Shown here piece after piece: positions 51,302 to 59,400 of a stretch of 64,000 nucleotides of DNA (the first letter of the stretch is position 1; each line of letters opens with the position of its first letter). The notes under the pieces are model-generated. The model was not told where the DNA came from, ran no database searches, and saw only the letters and a list, made by a program, of their open reading frames with translations. The position numbers and the translations under genes are program-made. Origin of the DNA: Caenimonas soli (GTDB lineage: Bacteria; Pseudomonadota; Gammaproteobacteria; Burkholderiales; Burkholderiaceae_C); assembly GCF_013155545.1 (NCBI RefSeq), contig NZ_JABJVV010000004.1, positions 1 to 64,000 on the forward strand. Direction: 5' to 3'.

Positions 51302-52684
51302 ATGAGCAGCAAGCCGATAGAAGTCGACGCAGCCATCGTCGGCTCGGGACAGGCCGCGCCCGCGCTGGCCGTGGCGTTGGCCAAGCGCGGCGAACGCGTT
51401 GCGCTGATCGAGGGGGACCAGCTCGGCGGCTGCTGCGTCAATGTGGGCTGCACACCGACCAAGACCTTGCGCAAGAGCGCCCGCGTCGCCCACCTGGCGC
51501 GCCGCGCCGCGGAATTCGGCGTGCTGGTCGGCAAGGTCGAGGTCGACTTCGCCGCGGCGATGAACCGCATGCAGGAGCGCGTGGATGCAGCCCGCGGCGG
51601 CCTCGAGAGCTGGCTCGCCGGTGAGCGCAACGTGACGGTGCTGCGAGCCTGGGCTTCGTTTGCCGGCCGCAGCGCGGATGGGTTCGATTTGATGGCCGGC
51701 GCGCAATCGGTGCATGCCCGCCGGGTGTACCTCAACACGGGCACCCGCGCGGCTATCCCGCCGATCCCGGGACTGGAAGGCGTTCCGTACCTGGACAACG
51801 TCAGCCTGCTCGCATTGCGCAGCCGGCCCGCGCACCTGATTGTCATCGGCGGTAGCTACATCGGCCTGGAGATGGGCCAGATTTTCAGGCGGCTGGGCAG
51901 CGAGGTGACCGTGGTCGAACCCGGCCCGCGCGTCGCGAGCCGTGAGGACCCGGAAGTTTCCGCCAGCATTGCGTCCTTCCTGGGCGAAGAGGGCGTCACC
52001 GTCCTGACGGGAGAACCGGTGGCTCGCGTCGAGCGGTCAACGCAGGGCGTGGTGGTGCAATTGGCCAGCCGCCGGGTAGAGGGCTCGCATCTGCTGATGG
52101 CGACCGGGCGGCTGCCCAACACCGAGCGGCTGAACCTGGCCGCGGTGGGCGTGGAGAAGGACGCGCGGGGTTTCGTTCCGACCAACGGCCGGCTGGAAAC
52201 CAATGTGCCGGGCATCTGGGCCTTGGGCGACATCAACAAGCGCGGCGCCTTCACCCACACGAGTTATCACGACCATGAGATCGTGTTGGCCAATCACGAC
52301 GGCGGCACCCGTTCGGCAGATGACCGCGTCATGGCCTATGCCATGTTCACCGACCCGCCGCTGGGTCGCGTCGGACTGTCCGAGACCGAGGCACGTGCTT
52401 CCGGCAGGCGCATCCTGATGGCGCAGTTCAAGATGAAGGATGTCAGCCGCGCAAAAGAAGAGAGCGAGACCCATGGCCTCGTCAAGCTGCTGGTGGACGC
52501 CGACACGGAGCGTTTCGTGGGCGCCTCCATCCTGGGCATCAACGGCGACGAGATCATCCAGGTCATCAGCAACTTCATGGCTGCGGGGGCAAGCTGGCAC
52601 GCGATGAAGGAAGCGCTTCCCATCCACCCCACGGTGGCCGAATTCCTGCCGACCATCCTGGGCAAGCTCAAGCCCCTGGCCTGA
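51302..52684 (+). CDS. FAD-dependent pyridine nucleotide-disulfide oxidoreductase (MerA/mycothione-reductase-like)
   Basis: 460 residues from the ATG at 51302. The FAD loop is GSGQAA (14-19), the redox pair is Cys45-VNVG-Cys50, the NAD loop GGSYIGLEMGQ, and the C-terminal His-Glu pair lies in IHPTVAEFLP, as in glutathione, mycothiol and mercuric reductases. There is no N-terminal heavy-metal domain or C-terminal Cys pair, so a mercury role is unlikely. Placed after egtBD-DUF427, it may recycle oxidised ergothioneine or a related thiol; this is inference. Confidence 0.8.
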   Translation: MSSKPIEVDAAIVGSGQAAPALAVALAKRGERVALIEGDQLGGCCVNVGCTPTKTLRKSARVAHLARRAAEFGVLVGKVEVDFAAAMNRMQERVDAARGGLESWLAGERNVTVLRAWASFAGRSADGFDLMAGAQSVHARRVYLNTGTRAAIPPIPGLEGVPYLDNVSLLALRSRPAHLIVIGGSYIGLEMGQIFRRLGSEVTVVEPGPRVASREDPEVSASIASFLGEEGVTVLTGEPVARVERSTQGVVVQLASRRVEGSHLLMATGRLPNTERLNLAAVGVEKDARGFVPTNGRLETNVPGIWALGDINKRGAFTHTSYHDHEIVLANHDGGTRSADDRVMAYAMFTDPPLGRVGLSETEARASGRRILMAQFKMKDVSRAKEESETHGLVKLLVDADTERFVGASILGINGDEIIQVISNFMAAGASWHAMKEALPIHPTVAEFLPTILGKLKPLA

Positions 52685-52717
52685 GCCCGCCCCAGGGGCC
52701 CTTGGTATGCTTGGGCC

Positions 52718-53455
52718 ATGATTCTTGCCCCGGCCCTTACGTCCTCTCTGCAACTGCCGGCCGTGCTGCGCGGCCAAGGCTACGCCGTCCTGGCGCCGCA
52801 GGCGGTTTGCGCGCTGGCCGGGTGCAAGATCGAGGACTTGATGGCTCTGCGTCCCAGCTGGGACGACCTCGTGCCCGACGCTTACCTGAAGGACGGCGGG
52901 CACTATCGCCGGCGCCGTCACTCCTGTTTTGTGGTCGAGGGCAAGGAAGTCGCGCAGGCGCCGCACCGCGCGCATTGGCAGCCGGTGGAGTACAACGCCT
53001 TGCATGGCGGCATGGAGCGCTGGTTCGAGCCGATGGAGCCGGCTGTCGTGCAGTCACCGGCCTGGCAGCAATTGCTGCGGGCCCTGGGCCGGGTGAGCGG
53101 CGACCTGAAGGGCGAGCGGCCGTGGTACGTCGAGGCGCACCAGTTCCGCATCGACACCGAGGGCGGCATTGGCCGGCCCACCCCTGAGGGTGCGCACCGC
53201 GACGGCGTCGACCTGGTGGGCGTGTTCCTGGTCGGGCGCGAAAGCATCAAGGGCGGCGAGACGCGCGTGTTCGAGGCCGACGGTCCGGCGGGCCAGCGAT
53301 TCACCCTGACCGAGCCGTGGAGCCTGTTGCTGCTCGATGACGAGCGGGTGATCCACGAAACCACACCGATCCAGCCCACAGCCGCGCACGGGCAGCGCGA
53401 CACGCTGGTGCTGACCTATCGCGCTGGCGGCTTCCAGGGTGCTAGCGGCGGCTGA
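52718..53455 (+). CDS. 2OG-Fe dioxygenase family protein
   Basis: 245-residue member of the bacterial 2OG-Fe dioxygenase family that includes amino-acid hydroxylases such as isoleucine 4-hydroxylase. Iron ligands are His and Asp in GAHRDGVDLVGVFLV and the distal His in DERVIHETTPIQP; a following Arg in RDTLVLTYRAGG binds 2-oxoglutarate. Substrate unknown. The 3' end overlaps a convergent DUF883 gene by 14 bases. Confidence 0.8.
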   Translation: MILAPALTSSLQLPAVLRGQGYAVLAPQAVCALAGCKIEDLMALRPSWDDLVPDAYLKDGGHYRRRRHSCFVVEGKEVAQAPHRAHWQPVEYNALHGGMERWFEPMEPAVVQSPAWQQLLRALGRVSGDLKGERPWYVEAHQFRIDTEGGIGRPTPEGAHRDGVDLVGVFLVGRESIKGGETRVFEADGPAGQRFTLTEPWSLLLLDDERVIHETTPIQPTAAHGQRDTLVLTYRAGGFQGASGG

Positions 53456-53759
53456 CCAGCAGGCCCAGCACGAACCCGAGCCCGGCTGCGGCGCCGATGG
53501 CGGGCCAGGGGTTCTCGTGCACGTACATGTCGGCCGCCCTGCCGGCGTCCTTGGCCCCCACCATTGCCGCGTCTTGCAGCCTGGCGAGGTCGGCCTTGGC
53601 CTGTTCCATGCGGGCCTGCATGCGCAGGCGCATCTCGGTCGCCTTGTCGCCGGCCTGTCCGGCAGTGAGCCTGAGCAGTTCCTCGGCATCGGCGATCACC
53701 AGCTTGAGATCGGTCATCAACTTTTCCCTGGGAGCAGTGCGGGTGGTGACTTCGGGCAT
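53442..53759 (-). CDS. DUF883 (ElaB/YqjD-like) membrane-anchored protein
   Basis: 105 residues from the ATG at 53759. A long amphipathic helix (LKLVIADAEELLRLTAGQAG and beyond) leads to a C-terminal membrane helix (GAAAGLGFVLGLLVSRR). This is the layout of ElaB/YqjD stationary-phase ribosome anchors. It is a second copy of this family in the window; the other is at 22617-22898. AGGAGG just upstream of the ATG gives a strong Shine-Dalgarno. Confidence 0.77.
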   Translation of the reverse strand: MPEVTTRTAPREKLMTDLKLVIADAEELLRLTAGQAGDKATEMRLRMQARMEQAKADLARLQDAAMVGAKDAGRAADMYVHENPWPAIGAAAGLGFVLGLLVSRR

Positions 53760-53830
53760 GGGGACCTCCTTTGTTGGCTGCACCAAATGGTAGCGCCTAA
53801 CCAGGCTCCGTAGGGCCCGAAAATCGCAGA

Positions 53831-54583
53831 TCAGCCGCGAACGTCGGCCACCGGGTTGCTGCCGAAATCCGGCCGTGCCAGGAACGCCAGCACGTTCGCC
53901 GCTGCCTGCGCGGGCGAGGCGAGGGCCCCCTTGTCCTTCAAGCCGGTGAAGTTGCCCCTGTCCGGGAACTGGCTGGCGTCGGCGCTTCGCAGCTGGACTT
54001 GCATGTCGGTGTCGATCACGCCCGGCGCGAGCGAGCAGAGCCTGGCCCCGTTGGGCCGGTCCGCCTCTTCCAGCGCGACACAGCGGGTGAAATGATCCAT
54101 GCCCGCCTTGGCGGCGCAATAGGGTGCTTGCGAAGCCATCGCGCGGCGGCCCAGTCCCGAGGAAATGTTGAGGACCTTGCGCGCCGCGCTCCACGATTGC
54201 GTGGCGCGCAGGAACGCGGACGTCAGCAGTAGCGGCGCTTCCAGATCGACCCGCATTGCATCGGCGAGATCCTGGGCGGGGATCGCCGCGAGCGGGGCGA
54301 TGCGCGGCAACATGCCGGCGTTGTTGATCAGCGTGACCGAGGCGAAGGCGTCGGCGTCCTGTGCTGCCAGCCAGGCCTCCAGTTTCGCCGCAGCCGCGTC
54401 GGCGTGCGTCAGATCCTGCGGCCATTGCTCGCAACGGCGCCCGGCGGCCGAAGCGCGCAGGCCCAGGGCGTCGTTGTGCTTGCGCGAAATGCACAACAGG
54501 TCGTGGCCGGCGGTGATCAGTTGCTCGGCCATGGCGAGGCCCATGCCGCGCGAGGCGCCGGTAAGAATGGTGAGGTGTCTCAT
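53831..54583 (-). CDS. Short-chain dehydrogenase/reductase
   Basis: 250 residues from the ATG at 54583. TGASRGMG near the N-terminus, NNAGMLPRI in the middle and the catalytic SSGLGRRAMASQAPYCAAKAG (Ser, Tyr and Lys) mark a classical SDR. It resembles sepiapterin-reductase-like SDRs (YueD/benzil reductase type). Substrate not known. Confidence 0.82.
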   Translation of the reverse strand: MRHLTILTGASRGMGLAMAEQLITAGHDLLCISRKHNDALGLRASAAGRRCEQWPQDLTHADAAAAKLEAWLAAQDADAFASVTLINNAGMLPRIAPLAAIPAQDLADAMRVDLEAPLLLTSAFLRATQSWSAARKVLNISSGLGRRAMASQAPYCAAKAGMDHFTRCVALEEADRPNGARLCSLAPGVIDTDMQVQLRSADASQFPDRGNFTGLKDKGALASPAQAAANVLAFLARPDFGSNPVADVRG

Positions 54584-54617
54584 GCCGCCATCGTAGCGGC
54601 AGTGCCGGGCTTGCTGC

Positions 54618-55241
54618 TCAAGTCGCCAGCACGATGGGGAAGTTGGCGCGCAAACCGTCACCGCCCTGCTGGAACGGCACCGTCAGCGCCGCGCGGGCCT
54701 CCGGCCTCAGGTTGCGCCACAGGAAGTCGCGCTCGTTGTGCGGATCGCCCGCCACGTACAACTGGGTCGTCAACAGCTCGCGCGATGCCAGCTTGACCTT
54801 CACGTGGATGTGCGGCGTGCGACTGCTGTAGGCGACCGGTCGTATGGTGCGGAAACGATACTGGCCGTCAGCGCCCACGGTCACGCGGCCAAAGCCCTGG
54901 AAAGCGGGGTCGGCCCGGCCGCCGTCGCCGGGATGGTGGTAGTGCCCGGCCTCGTCGCATTGCCAGATCTCGACCACGGCGCCGGCAACGGGCTTGCCCT
55001 GCAGGTCAACGACCCGGCCTTCCACCCACGCAGGCTGGCCGCGGCCGTAGTCCAGCGTGCCGTTGCGCAGCAAATCGAAATCCGAGTCCTTGGGCAGGCT
55101 CACCGGATAGAACGGTCCTTCGGTCTGCGAAGGTGTCGGCTGCCGGGCCGTGGCCGGCTGGGCTCGAAGCCCTTTCCACACGACCGGCAAGGCAACCAGG
55201 GCGGCGGCGACCTTGCGCCGGTTTGGCAGGGTAGATGACAT
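54618..55241 (-). CDS. Intradiol ring-cleavage dioxygenase family protein, exported
   Basis: 207 residues. An N-terminal segment NRRKVAAALVALPVVW looks like a Tat-like signal (paired Arg followed by a hydrophobic stretch). The dioxygenase fold keeps four iron ligands: Tyr in AGHYHHPG, Tyr in RPVAYSSRT and two His in PHIHVKV. It is related to protocatechuate 3,4-dioxygenase beta chain but no alpha chain is adjacent. The substrate is probably a catechol-type compound in the periplasm. Confidence 0.75.
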   Translation of the reverse strand: MSSTLPNRRKVAAALVALPVVWKGLRAQPATARQPTPSQTEGPFYPVSLPKDSDFDLLRNGTLDYGRGQPAWVEGRVVDLQGKPVAGAVVEIWQCDEAGHYHHPGDGGRADPAFQGFGRVTVGADGQYRFRTIRPVAYSSRTPHIHVKVKLASRELLTTQLYVAGDPHNERDFLWRNLRPEARAALTVPFQQGGDGLRANFPIVLAT

Positions 55242-55281
55242 GGTGTTCAGACCGGATGCGGGAATCCAAGTTCCGTCCCGT

Positions 55282-55935
55282 TCAGAAAGGCGCCGGGCTG
55301 GTGAAGGCCATCGGCGCGCCGGTGACCGGATGGGTGAATCGCAGTTCGGTCGCGTGCAGCAACAGCCGAGGTGCCAGCGCCTGGACCTCGGGCGGCGCGT
55401 ACAGCGTATCGCCCAGGATGGGGTGACCCAGGGCTTGGAGGTGCACCCGCAGCTGGTGCGATCGCCCCGTCAGGGGCTCGAGCTCGACCCGCGTGACATC
55501 CGCTTGCGCCTCGTACGCGAGGACCCGCCAGCGCGTCTGGCTCGGCTTGCCGCGCTCCGGCTCGATGATGCGGCGCGGCCGGTTGGGCCAGTCGGCCGCG
55601 ATGGGCAGGTCGATCATGGCCCATGGGTCCGCCGGCAGGGACCTGCCCAGCCGGCCGGCCAGCACGGCCACGTAGCGCTTGCCCACCTGGCGCGCCGCGA
55701 AGGCGTCGCCCAGGGCGCGCTGGGTCGGGCCGCCCCGCGCCATCAGCCACAGGCCCGAAGTAGCCATGTCCAGGCGGTGCACGACCAGCGCATCGGGAAA
55801 GGCCCGCTGGACACGGAGGGAAAGGCAATCCTGCTTGTCCGCGCCGCGCCCCGGAACGCAAAGCAGACCGGCCGGTTTGTCCAGCACCAGCAAATGCTCA
55901 TCCGCATAGATTGGTTCTTCGGATAATCGCTGCAT
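55282..55935 (-). CDS. RluA-family RNA pseudouridine synthase
   Basis: 217 residues. The catalytic Asp is in HRLDMATSGLWLMA, with PIYADEHLLVLDKPAGLL at the N-terminus and GRSHQLRVHLQALGHPILGD near the C-terminus. No S4 domain, as in RluA. It converts uridine to pseudouridine in rRNA and/or tRNA; the exact target (RluA versus a relative) cannot be told. Its start codon overlaps the divergent DUF486 start in CATG at 55933-55936. Confidence 0.85.
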   Translation of the reverse strand: MQRLSEEPIYADEHLLVLDKPAGLLCVPGRGADKQDCLSLRVQRAFPDALVVHRLDMATSGLWLMARGGPTQRALGDAFAARQVGKRYVAVLAGRLGRSLPADPWAMIDLPIAADWPNRPRRIIEPERGKPSQTRWRVLAYEAQADVTRVELEPLTGRSHQLRVHLQALGHPILGDTLYAPPEVQALAPRLLLHATELRFTHPVTGAPMAFTSPAPF

Positions 55936-56302
55936 GACCGCGCTTCAATCCCTTCCGTTTTCGCTGCAGACGATCTTGCTGCTGGCGGCTTCCAATGTGT
56001 TCATGACGATGGCCTGGTACGGGCACCTCAAGAACCTGGCCACGTCGCCCTGGTACTTCGCAGCCCTCGCGAGCTGGGGCATCGCCCTGGCCGAATACCT
56101 GCTCCAGGTACCGGCCAACCGCATCGGCTTTCGCGAGGCCGGCTTTTCCGTGGGACAACTCAAGATCATGCAGGAAGTCATCACCCTCGCCGTCTTCGTT
56201 CCGTTTGCGGTGTTCTACCTGAAAGAGCCCTTCAAGCTGGATTACCTGTGGGCGGCGCTGTGCATGGTGGGCGCGGTGTATTTCATATTCCGCAATGCCT
56301 GA
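55934..56302 (+). CDS. DMT-superfamily DUF486 membrane protein
   Basis: 122-residue protein with four hydrophobic helices (LLAASNVFMTMAWYGHL; LWAALCMVGAVYFIF), the DUF486 pattern of small inner-membrane proteins related to the drug/metabolite transporter fold. The start ATG at 55934 shares bases with the ATG of the divergent pseudouridine synthase. Function unknown. Confidence 0.78.
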   Translation: MTALQSLPFSLQTILLLAASNVFMTMAWYGHLKNLATSPWYFAALASWGIALAEYLLQVPANRIGFREAGFSVGQLKIMQEVITLAVFVPFAVFYLKEPFKLDYLWAALCMVGAVYFIFRNA

Positions 56303-56371
56303 GGTATCCCCGATTGCGGTGGCAGTTACACTCGCCGCAGTCAAAGTACCGTCATAACAACAGGAGCCAGA

Positions 56372-57019
56372 ATGCTGTTTGGCAAGCTGCTGCCGCGCGA
56401 AGGCAATTTCTTCGAGATGTTCAACCAGCACGCCGACAGGATCGTGGAGGCGGCGCGCGCCTTCTCCCATCTGGTGGCCAATTACAACGACCTGCACCTG
56501 CGCGAGCAGTACAACCGCGACGTGGACAACGCGGAGAAGGCGGCCGATCGCGTCACCCACGAGGTGAACCGGTTGATCCACAAGACCTTCATCACGCCGA
56601 TCGACCGGGACCAGATCCACAAGCTGATCAACACCATGGACGACGTCGCCGACCTGATCCAGGATTCGGCCGAAACCATGGCCTTGTACGACGTGCGCCA
56701 CATGACCGAGGAAATCACGCGCCTCACGGACCTGAGCGTCAAATGCTGCGACCGGGTCAAGGAAGCCGTGTACATGATTGGCAAGCTGGCGGATCCCGCC
56801 ACGGCCGAGGCCGCGCTCAAGACCTGCGAGGAGATCGACAAGCTCGAGTCGGATGCCGACCGGGTGATGCGCGCCGCCATGAGCAAGCTATTCCGGGAAG
56901 AGCCCGACGTGCGCGAGGTCATCAAGCTCAAGGCGATCTACGAGCTGCTCGAGACCATCACCGACAAGTGCGAGGATGTGGCCAACGTGATCGAGGGCAT
57001 CGTCCTCGAGCATTCCTGA
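56372..57019 (+). CDS. DUF47 phosphate transport regulator
   Basis: 215-residue, all-helical PhoU-like protein of the DUF47 family (MLFGKLLPREGNFFEMFNQH; MDDVADLIQDSAETMALYDV). Members form a pair with Pit transporters and modulate phosphate uptake. It precedes the pit gene by 16 bases, so the two are one operon. CAGGAG lies eight bases before the ATG. Confidence 0.88.
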   Translation: MLFGKLLPREGNFFEMFNQHADRIVEAARAFSHLVANYNDLHLREQYNRDVDNAEKAADRVTHEVNRLIHKTFITPIDRDQIHKLINTMDDVADLIQDSAETMALYDVRHMTEEITRLTDLSVKCCDRVKEAVYMIGKLADPATAEAALKTCEEIDKLESDADRVMRAAMSKLFREEPDVREVIKLKAIYELLETITDKCEDVANVIEGIVLEHS

Positions 57020-57035
57020 AGCCGGGGCAGGGCTT

Positions 57036-58046
57036 ATGCAAACCGCGCAAGCCGCCCTGTGGGTGGTGTTCCTGCTGGTGGCGCTGGCACTGGCATTCGA
57101 CTTCATGAATGGCTTTCACGACGCGGCGAACTCGATCGCCACCGTCGTTTCCACGGGCGTGCTGAAGCCAAGCCATGCCGTGCTGTTCGCCGCGTTCTTC
57201 AACCTGGTCGCCATCTTCATCTTCCACCTGAGTGTGGCGGCCACCGTGGGCAAGGGCATCGTCGAGCCCGGCGTGGTGGACACCCACGTGGTGTTCGGGG
57301 CGCTGGTGGGCGCGGTCACCTGGAATTTCCTGACCTGGTACTACGGCATCCCCAGCAGTTCCTCGCATGCCCTGATCGGCGGCATCGTCGGCGCGGTGAT
57401 CGCCAAAGCGGGAGCCGGCGCTCTGATCGCCGCCGGCATCTGGAAGACCGTGCTGTTCATCTTCGTGTCGCCCACCCTCGGCTTCCTGCTCGGGTCGCTG
57501 ATGATGGTGCTGGTGGCCAATGTTTTCCGGCGTGCCACGCCGTCGCGCGTGGACAGCTGGTTCCGCCGCCTGCAGCTGGTTTCGGCCGGCGCCTACAGCC
57601 TGGGCCACGGCGGCAATGACGCGCAAAAGACCATCGGCATCATCTGGATGCTGTTGATCGCGACGGGCTATGTGGCTGTCGGTGACAAGAGCCCGCCTAC
57701 CTGGGTGATCATCAGCTGCTACTTCGCGATCGCGGCCGGCACCATGTTCGGTGGCTGGCGCATCGTCAAGACCATGGGCCAGAAGATCACCAAGCTGCGG
57801 CCCGTGGGGGGCTTTTGCGCGGAAACCGGCGGCGCCATCACGTTGTTCCTGGCAACGGCGCTGGGCATCCCGGTTTCCACTACGCACACGATCACCGGCG
57901 CCATCGTCGGCGTCGGCTCCACCCAGCGCGCCAGCGCCGTGCGCTGGGGCGTGGCCGGCAACATCGTCTGGGCCTGGATCTTCACCATTCCCGCCAGCGC
58001 CTTCGTCGCGGCGATCGCCTACTGGGTCAGCCTGCAGATATTCTGA
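57036..58046 (+). CDS. pit: Inorganic phosphate transporter (Pit family)
   Basis: 336 residues, about ten membrane segments. The two Pit/PiT signature motifs are present: GFHDAANSIATVVSTG near the N-terminus and LGHGGNDAQKTIG in the second half. It imports phosphate (as metal phosphate) with protons. The stop abuts the stop of the convergent TM2-like gene with no bases between. Confidence 0.9.
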   Translation: MQTAQAALWVVFLLVALALAFDFMNGFHDAANSIATVVSTGVLKPSHAVLFAAFFNLVAIFIFHLSVAATVGKGIVEPGVVDTHVVFGALVGAVTWNFLTWYYGIPSSSSHALIGGIVGAVIAKAGAGALIAAGIWKTVLFIFVSPTLGFLLGSLMMVLVANVFRRATPSRVDSWFRRLQLVSAGAYSLGHGGNDAQKTIGIIWMLLIATGYVAVGDKSPPTWVIISCYFAIAAGTMFGGWRIVKTMGQKITKLRPVGGFCAETGGAITLFLATALGIPVSTTHTITGAIVGVGSTQRASAVRWGVAGNIVWAWIFTIPASAFVAAIAYWVSLQIF

Positions 58047-58493
58047 TCATTGGGAAATCTTGCGGCCTTCTTCGACCTGGTATTCGAAGTAGTGCTGGAA
58101 GCTGTAGACGATGCTGGCCATCAGCACCGTGGTGCCGATCAGCAATGAAAACACGACGGCGGCTATCGTGAACCAGTTGGTGCCGCCCGCCGCTGCATCC
58201 TCGTTGGCGCCCGGGTTGAAACGTGCGTTCCATTTTTCCCGCGTCGTCAGCCCGTAGACGATCGCCGTGAGGGCGCAGCCGGCGATGGTGAAGCCCAGTA
58301 GCGGTATCAGCGCCCAGCTCCACTGGTCGTCCACGCCATAGCGTTGCAGGCGCTGGATGCCATACAGGCCCAGTGCCGCGGGGATCGGCAAGGCCCAACC
58401 CAGCAGGTCCTTGATGCCATGCAGGTAGAAGCGGTGCAGGCCCAGCGGCCCACCCAGGAAGGCGAGCCAGGCGGCGAAGGTCTTGTTTTTCAT
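58047..58493 (-). CDS. TM2-like small membrane protein
   Basis: 148 residues. The N-terminus KTFAAWLAFLGGPLGLHRFYLHG fits the TM2 domain (G-x-H-R-F-Y-L after a first helix), and three or four membrane helices follow. TM2 proteins are of unknown function. It overlaps the acetyltransferase gene (ATGA) and is co-directional with it. Confidence 0.72.
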   Translation of the reverse strand: MKNKTFAAWLAFLGGPLGLHRFYLHGIKDLLGWALPIPAALGLYGIQRLQRYGVDDQWSWALIPLLGFTIAGCALTAIVYGLTTREKWNARFNPGANEDAAAGGTNWFTIAAVVFSLLIGTTVLMASIVYSFQHYFEYQVEEGRKISQ

Positions 58494-59023
58494 CGGGCGG
58501 CGGGTTCGGGTGGGGTGGCGTCACCTTCGCCCAGGGTTTTTTCCATCATCACCATGTCCAGCCATTTGCCGAACTTCCAGCCGCAGGACTTGATCGTGCC
58601 CACGGGCGAGAAGCCGAGAGCGCGGTGCACGCCGACGGAGCCGGCGTTGTTCGAGTCACCGATCACCGCTATCAGCTTGCGGATCCCGCCTGCTTCCGCC
58701 TGGCGGGCCAGTTCGGCGAGCAACACCTTGCCCAGGCCCTTGCCGGCGGCATCCGGGTGCAGGTAGATCGAGTCCTCGGCCGAAAAGCGATAAGCCGGGC
58801 GCGGCTTGAACCACTGGCAATAGGCAAAGCCCAGCACCTGCCCGCCGTCCTCGGCCACGAGGTAGGGCAGGCCCTTGGCCAGCACGTCGGCGCGGCGCGT
58901 TGCCATCTCGCTCTCGGTGGGCGGCGTGGTTTCGAAGGTGCCCGTACTGTTGAGCACATGGTGCGAATAAATCGCCGCGATCGCGGGTAAATCGGAGTCG
59001 CGGCTGGGTCGGATGGTGCTCAT
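58490..59023 (-). CDS. GNAT family N-acetyltransferase (phosphinothricin acetyltransferase-like)
   Basis: 177 residues. IRPSRDSDLPAIAAIYSHHV at the start and HPDAAGKGLGKVLLAELARQ (acetyl-CoA loop) followed by GSVGVHRALGFSPVGTIKS match the Pat/YncA group. It acetylates a small amine; resistance to phosphinothricin or methionine sulfone is possible but unproven. It is divergent from rpsP, whose promoter overlaps its start. Confidence 0.82.
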   Translation of the reverse strand: MSTIRPSRDSDLPAIAAIYSHHVLNSTGTFETTPPTESEMATRRADVLAKGLPYLVAEDGGQVLGFAYCQWFKPRPAYRFSAEDSIYLHPDAAGKGLGKVLLAELARQAEAGGIRKLIAVIGDSNNAGSVGVHRALGFSPVGTIKSCGWKFGKWLDMVMMEKTLGEGDATPPEPAAR

Positions 59024-59036
59024 ATGTTCAAAACGC

Positions 59037-59042
59037 TATAAT
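59037..59042 (+). promoter_or_regulatory. Likely -10 box of the rpsP operon
   Basis: Consensus TATAAT just after the start of the divergent acetyltransferase gene. The -35 region at the right distance is weak. It opens the roughly 100-base structured leader before rpsP. Confidence 0.55.
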
Positions 59043-59052
59043 CGTGGGCTCT

Positions 59053-59126
59053 ACAGCGTGTCGCTGGCCGGGTGGCCATTAGCGCGTGTCTCAACGCTGG
59101 AAAGATTTTGGAAGAATTTTTCTTCC
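59053..59126 (+). promoter_or_regulatory. Structured 5' leader of rpsP
   Basis: Successive hairpins: CAGCG-TGT-CGCTG (59054-59066), TGGCC-GGGT-GGCCA (59065-59078), a shorter AGCG...CGCT (59081-59098) and GGAAGAA-TTT-TTCTTCC (59110-59126). The last is directly before the ribosome-binding site. This could be an autoregulatory r-protein leader; no named motif is recognised. Confidence 0.45.
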
Positions 59127-59144
59127 TCCACCCAAGGATAAATC

Positions 59145-59396
59145 ATGGTCGTCATTCGACTCTCCCGCGGCGGCGCGAAAGCCCGCCCGTTCTTCAACAT
59201 CGTCGTTGCCGACAAGCGTACCCGCCGCGACGGCCGCTTCATCGAGCGCCTGGGTTTCTACAACCCGATCGCCAAGGAAAACGAGGAAAGCATCCGCATC
59301 GCCCAGGACCGCCTGACGTACTGGCGCGGCGTAGGCGCGCAAGCCTCGCCGACCGTCGAGCGTTTGCTCAAGCAAGCCGCCGCCAAGGCAGCTTAA
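59145..59396 (+). CDS. rpsP: 30S ribosomal protein S16
   Basis: 83 residues: [37 protein letters not shown] and the basic C-terminal end are typical of S16. It is first in the conserved rpsP-rimM-trmD-rplS operon, with AAGGA before the ATG. The next gene begins four bases after its stop. Confidence 0.95.
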   Translation: MVVIRLSRGGAKARPFFNIVVADKRTRRDGRFIERLGFYNPIAKENEESIRIAQDRLTYWRGVGAQASPTVERLLKQAAAKAA

Positions 59397-59400
59397 GACG

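Noticed and set aside
51302-52684. Mercuric reductase
   Set aside because: The reductase core is MerA-like, but there is no C-terminal Cys pair, no N-terminal metal domain and no mer genes nearby.
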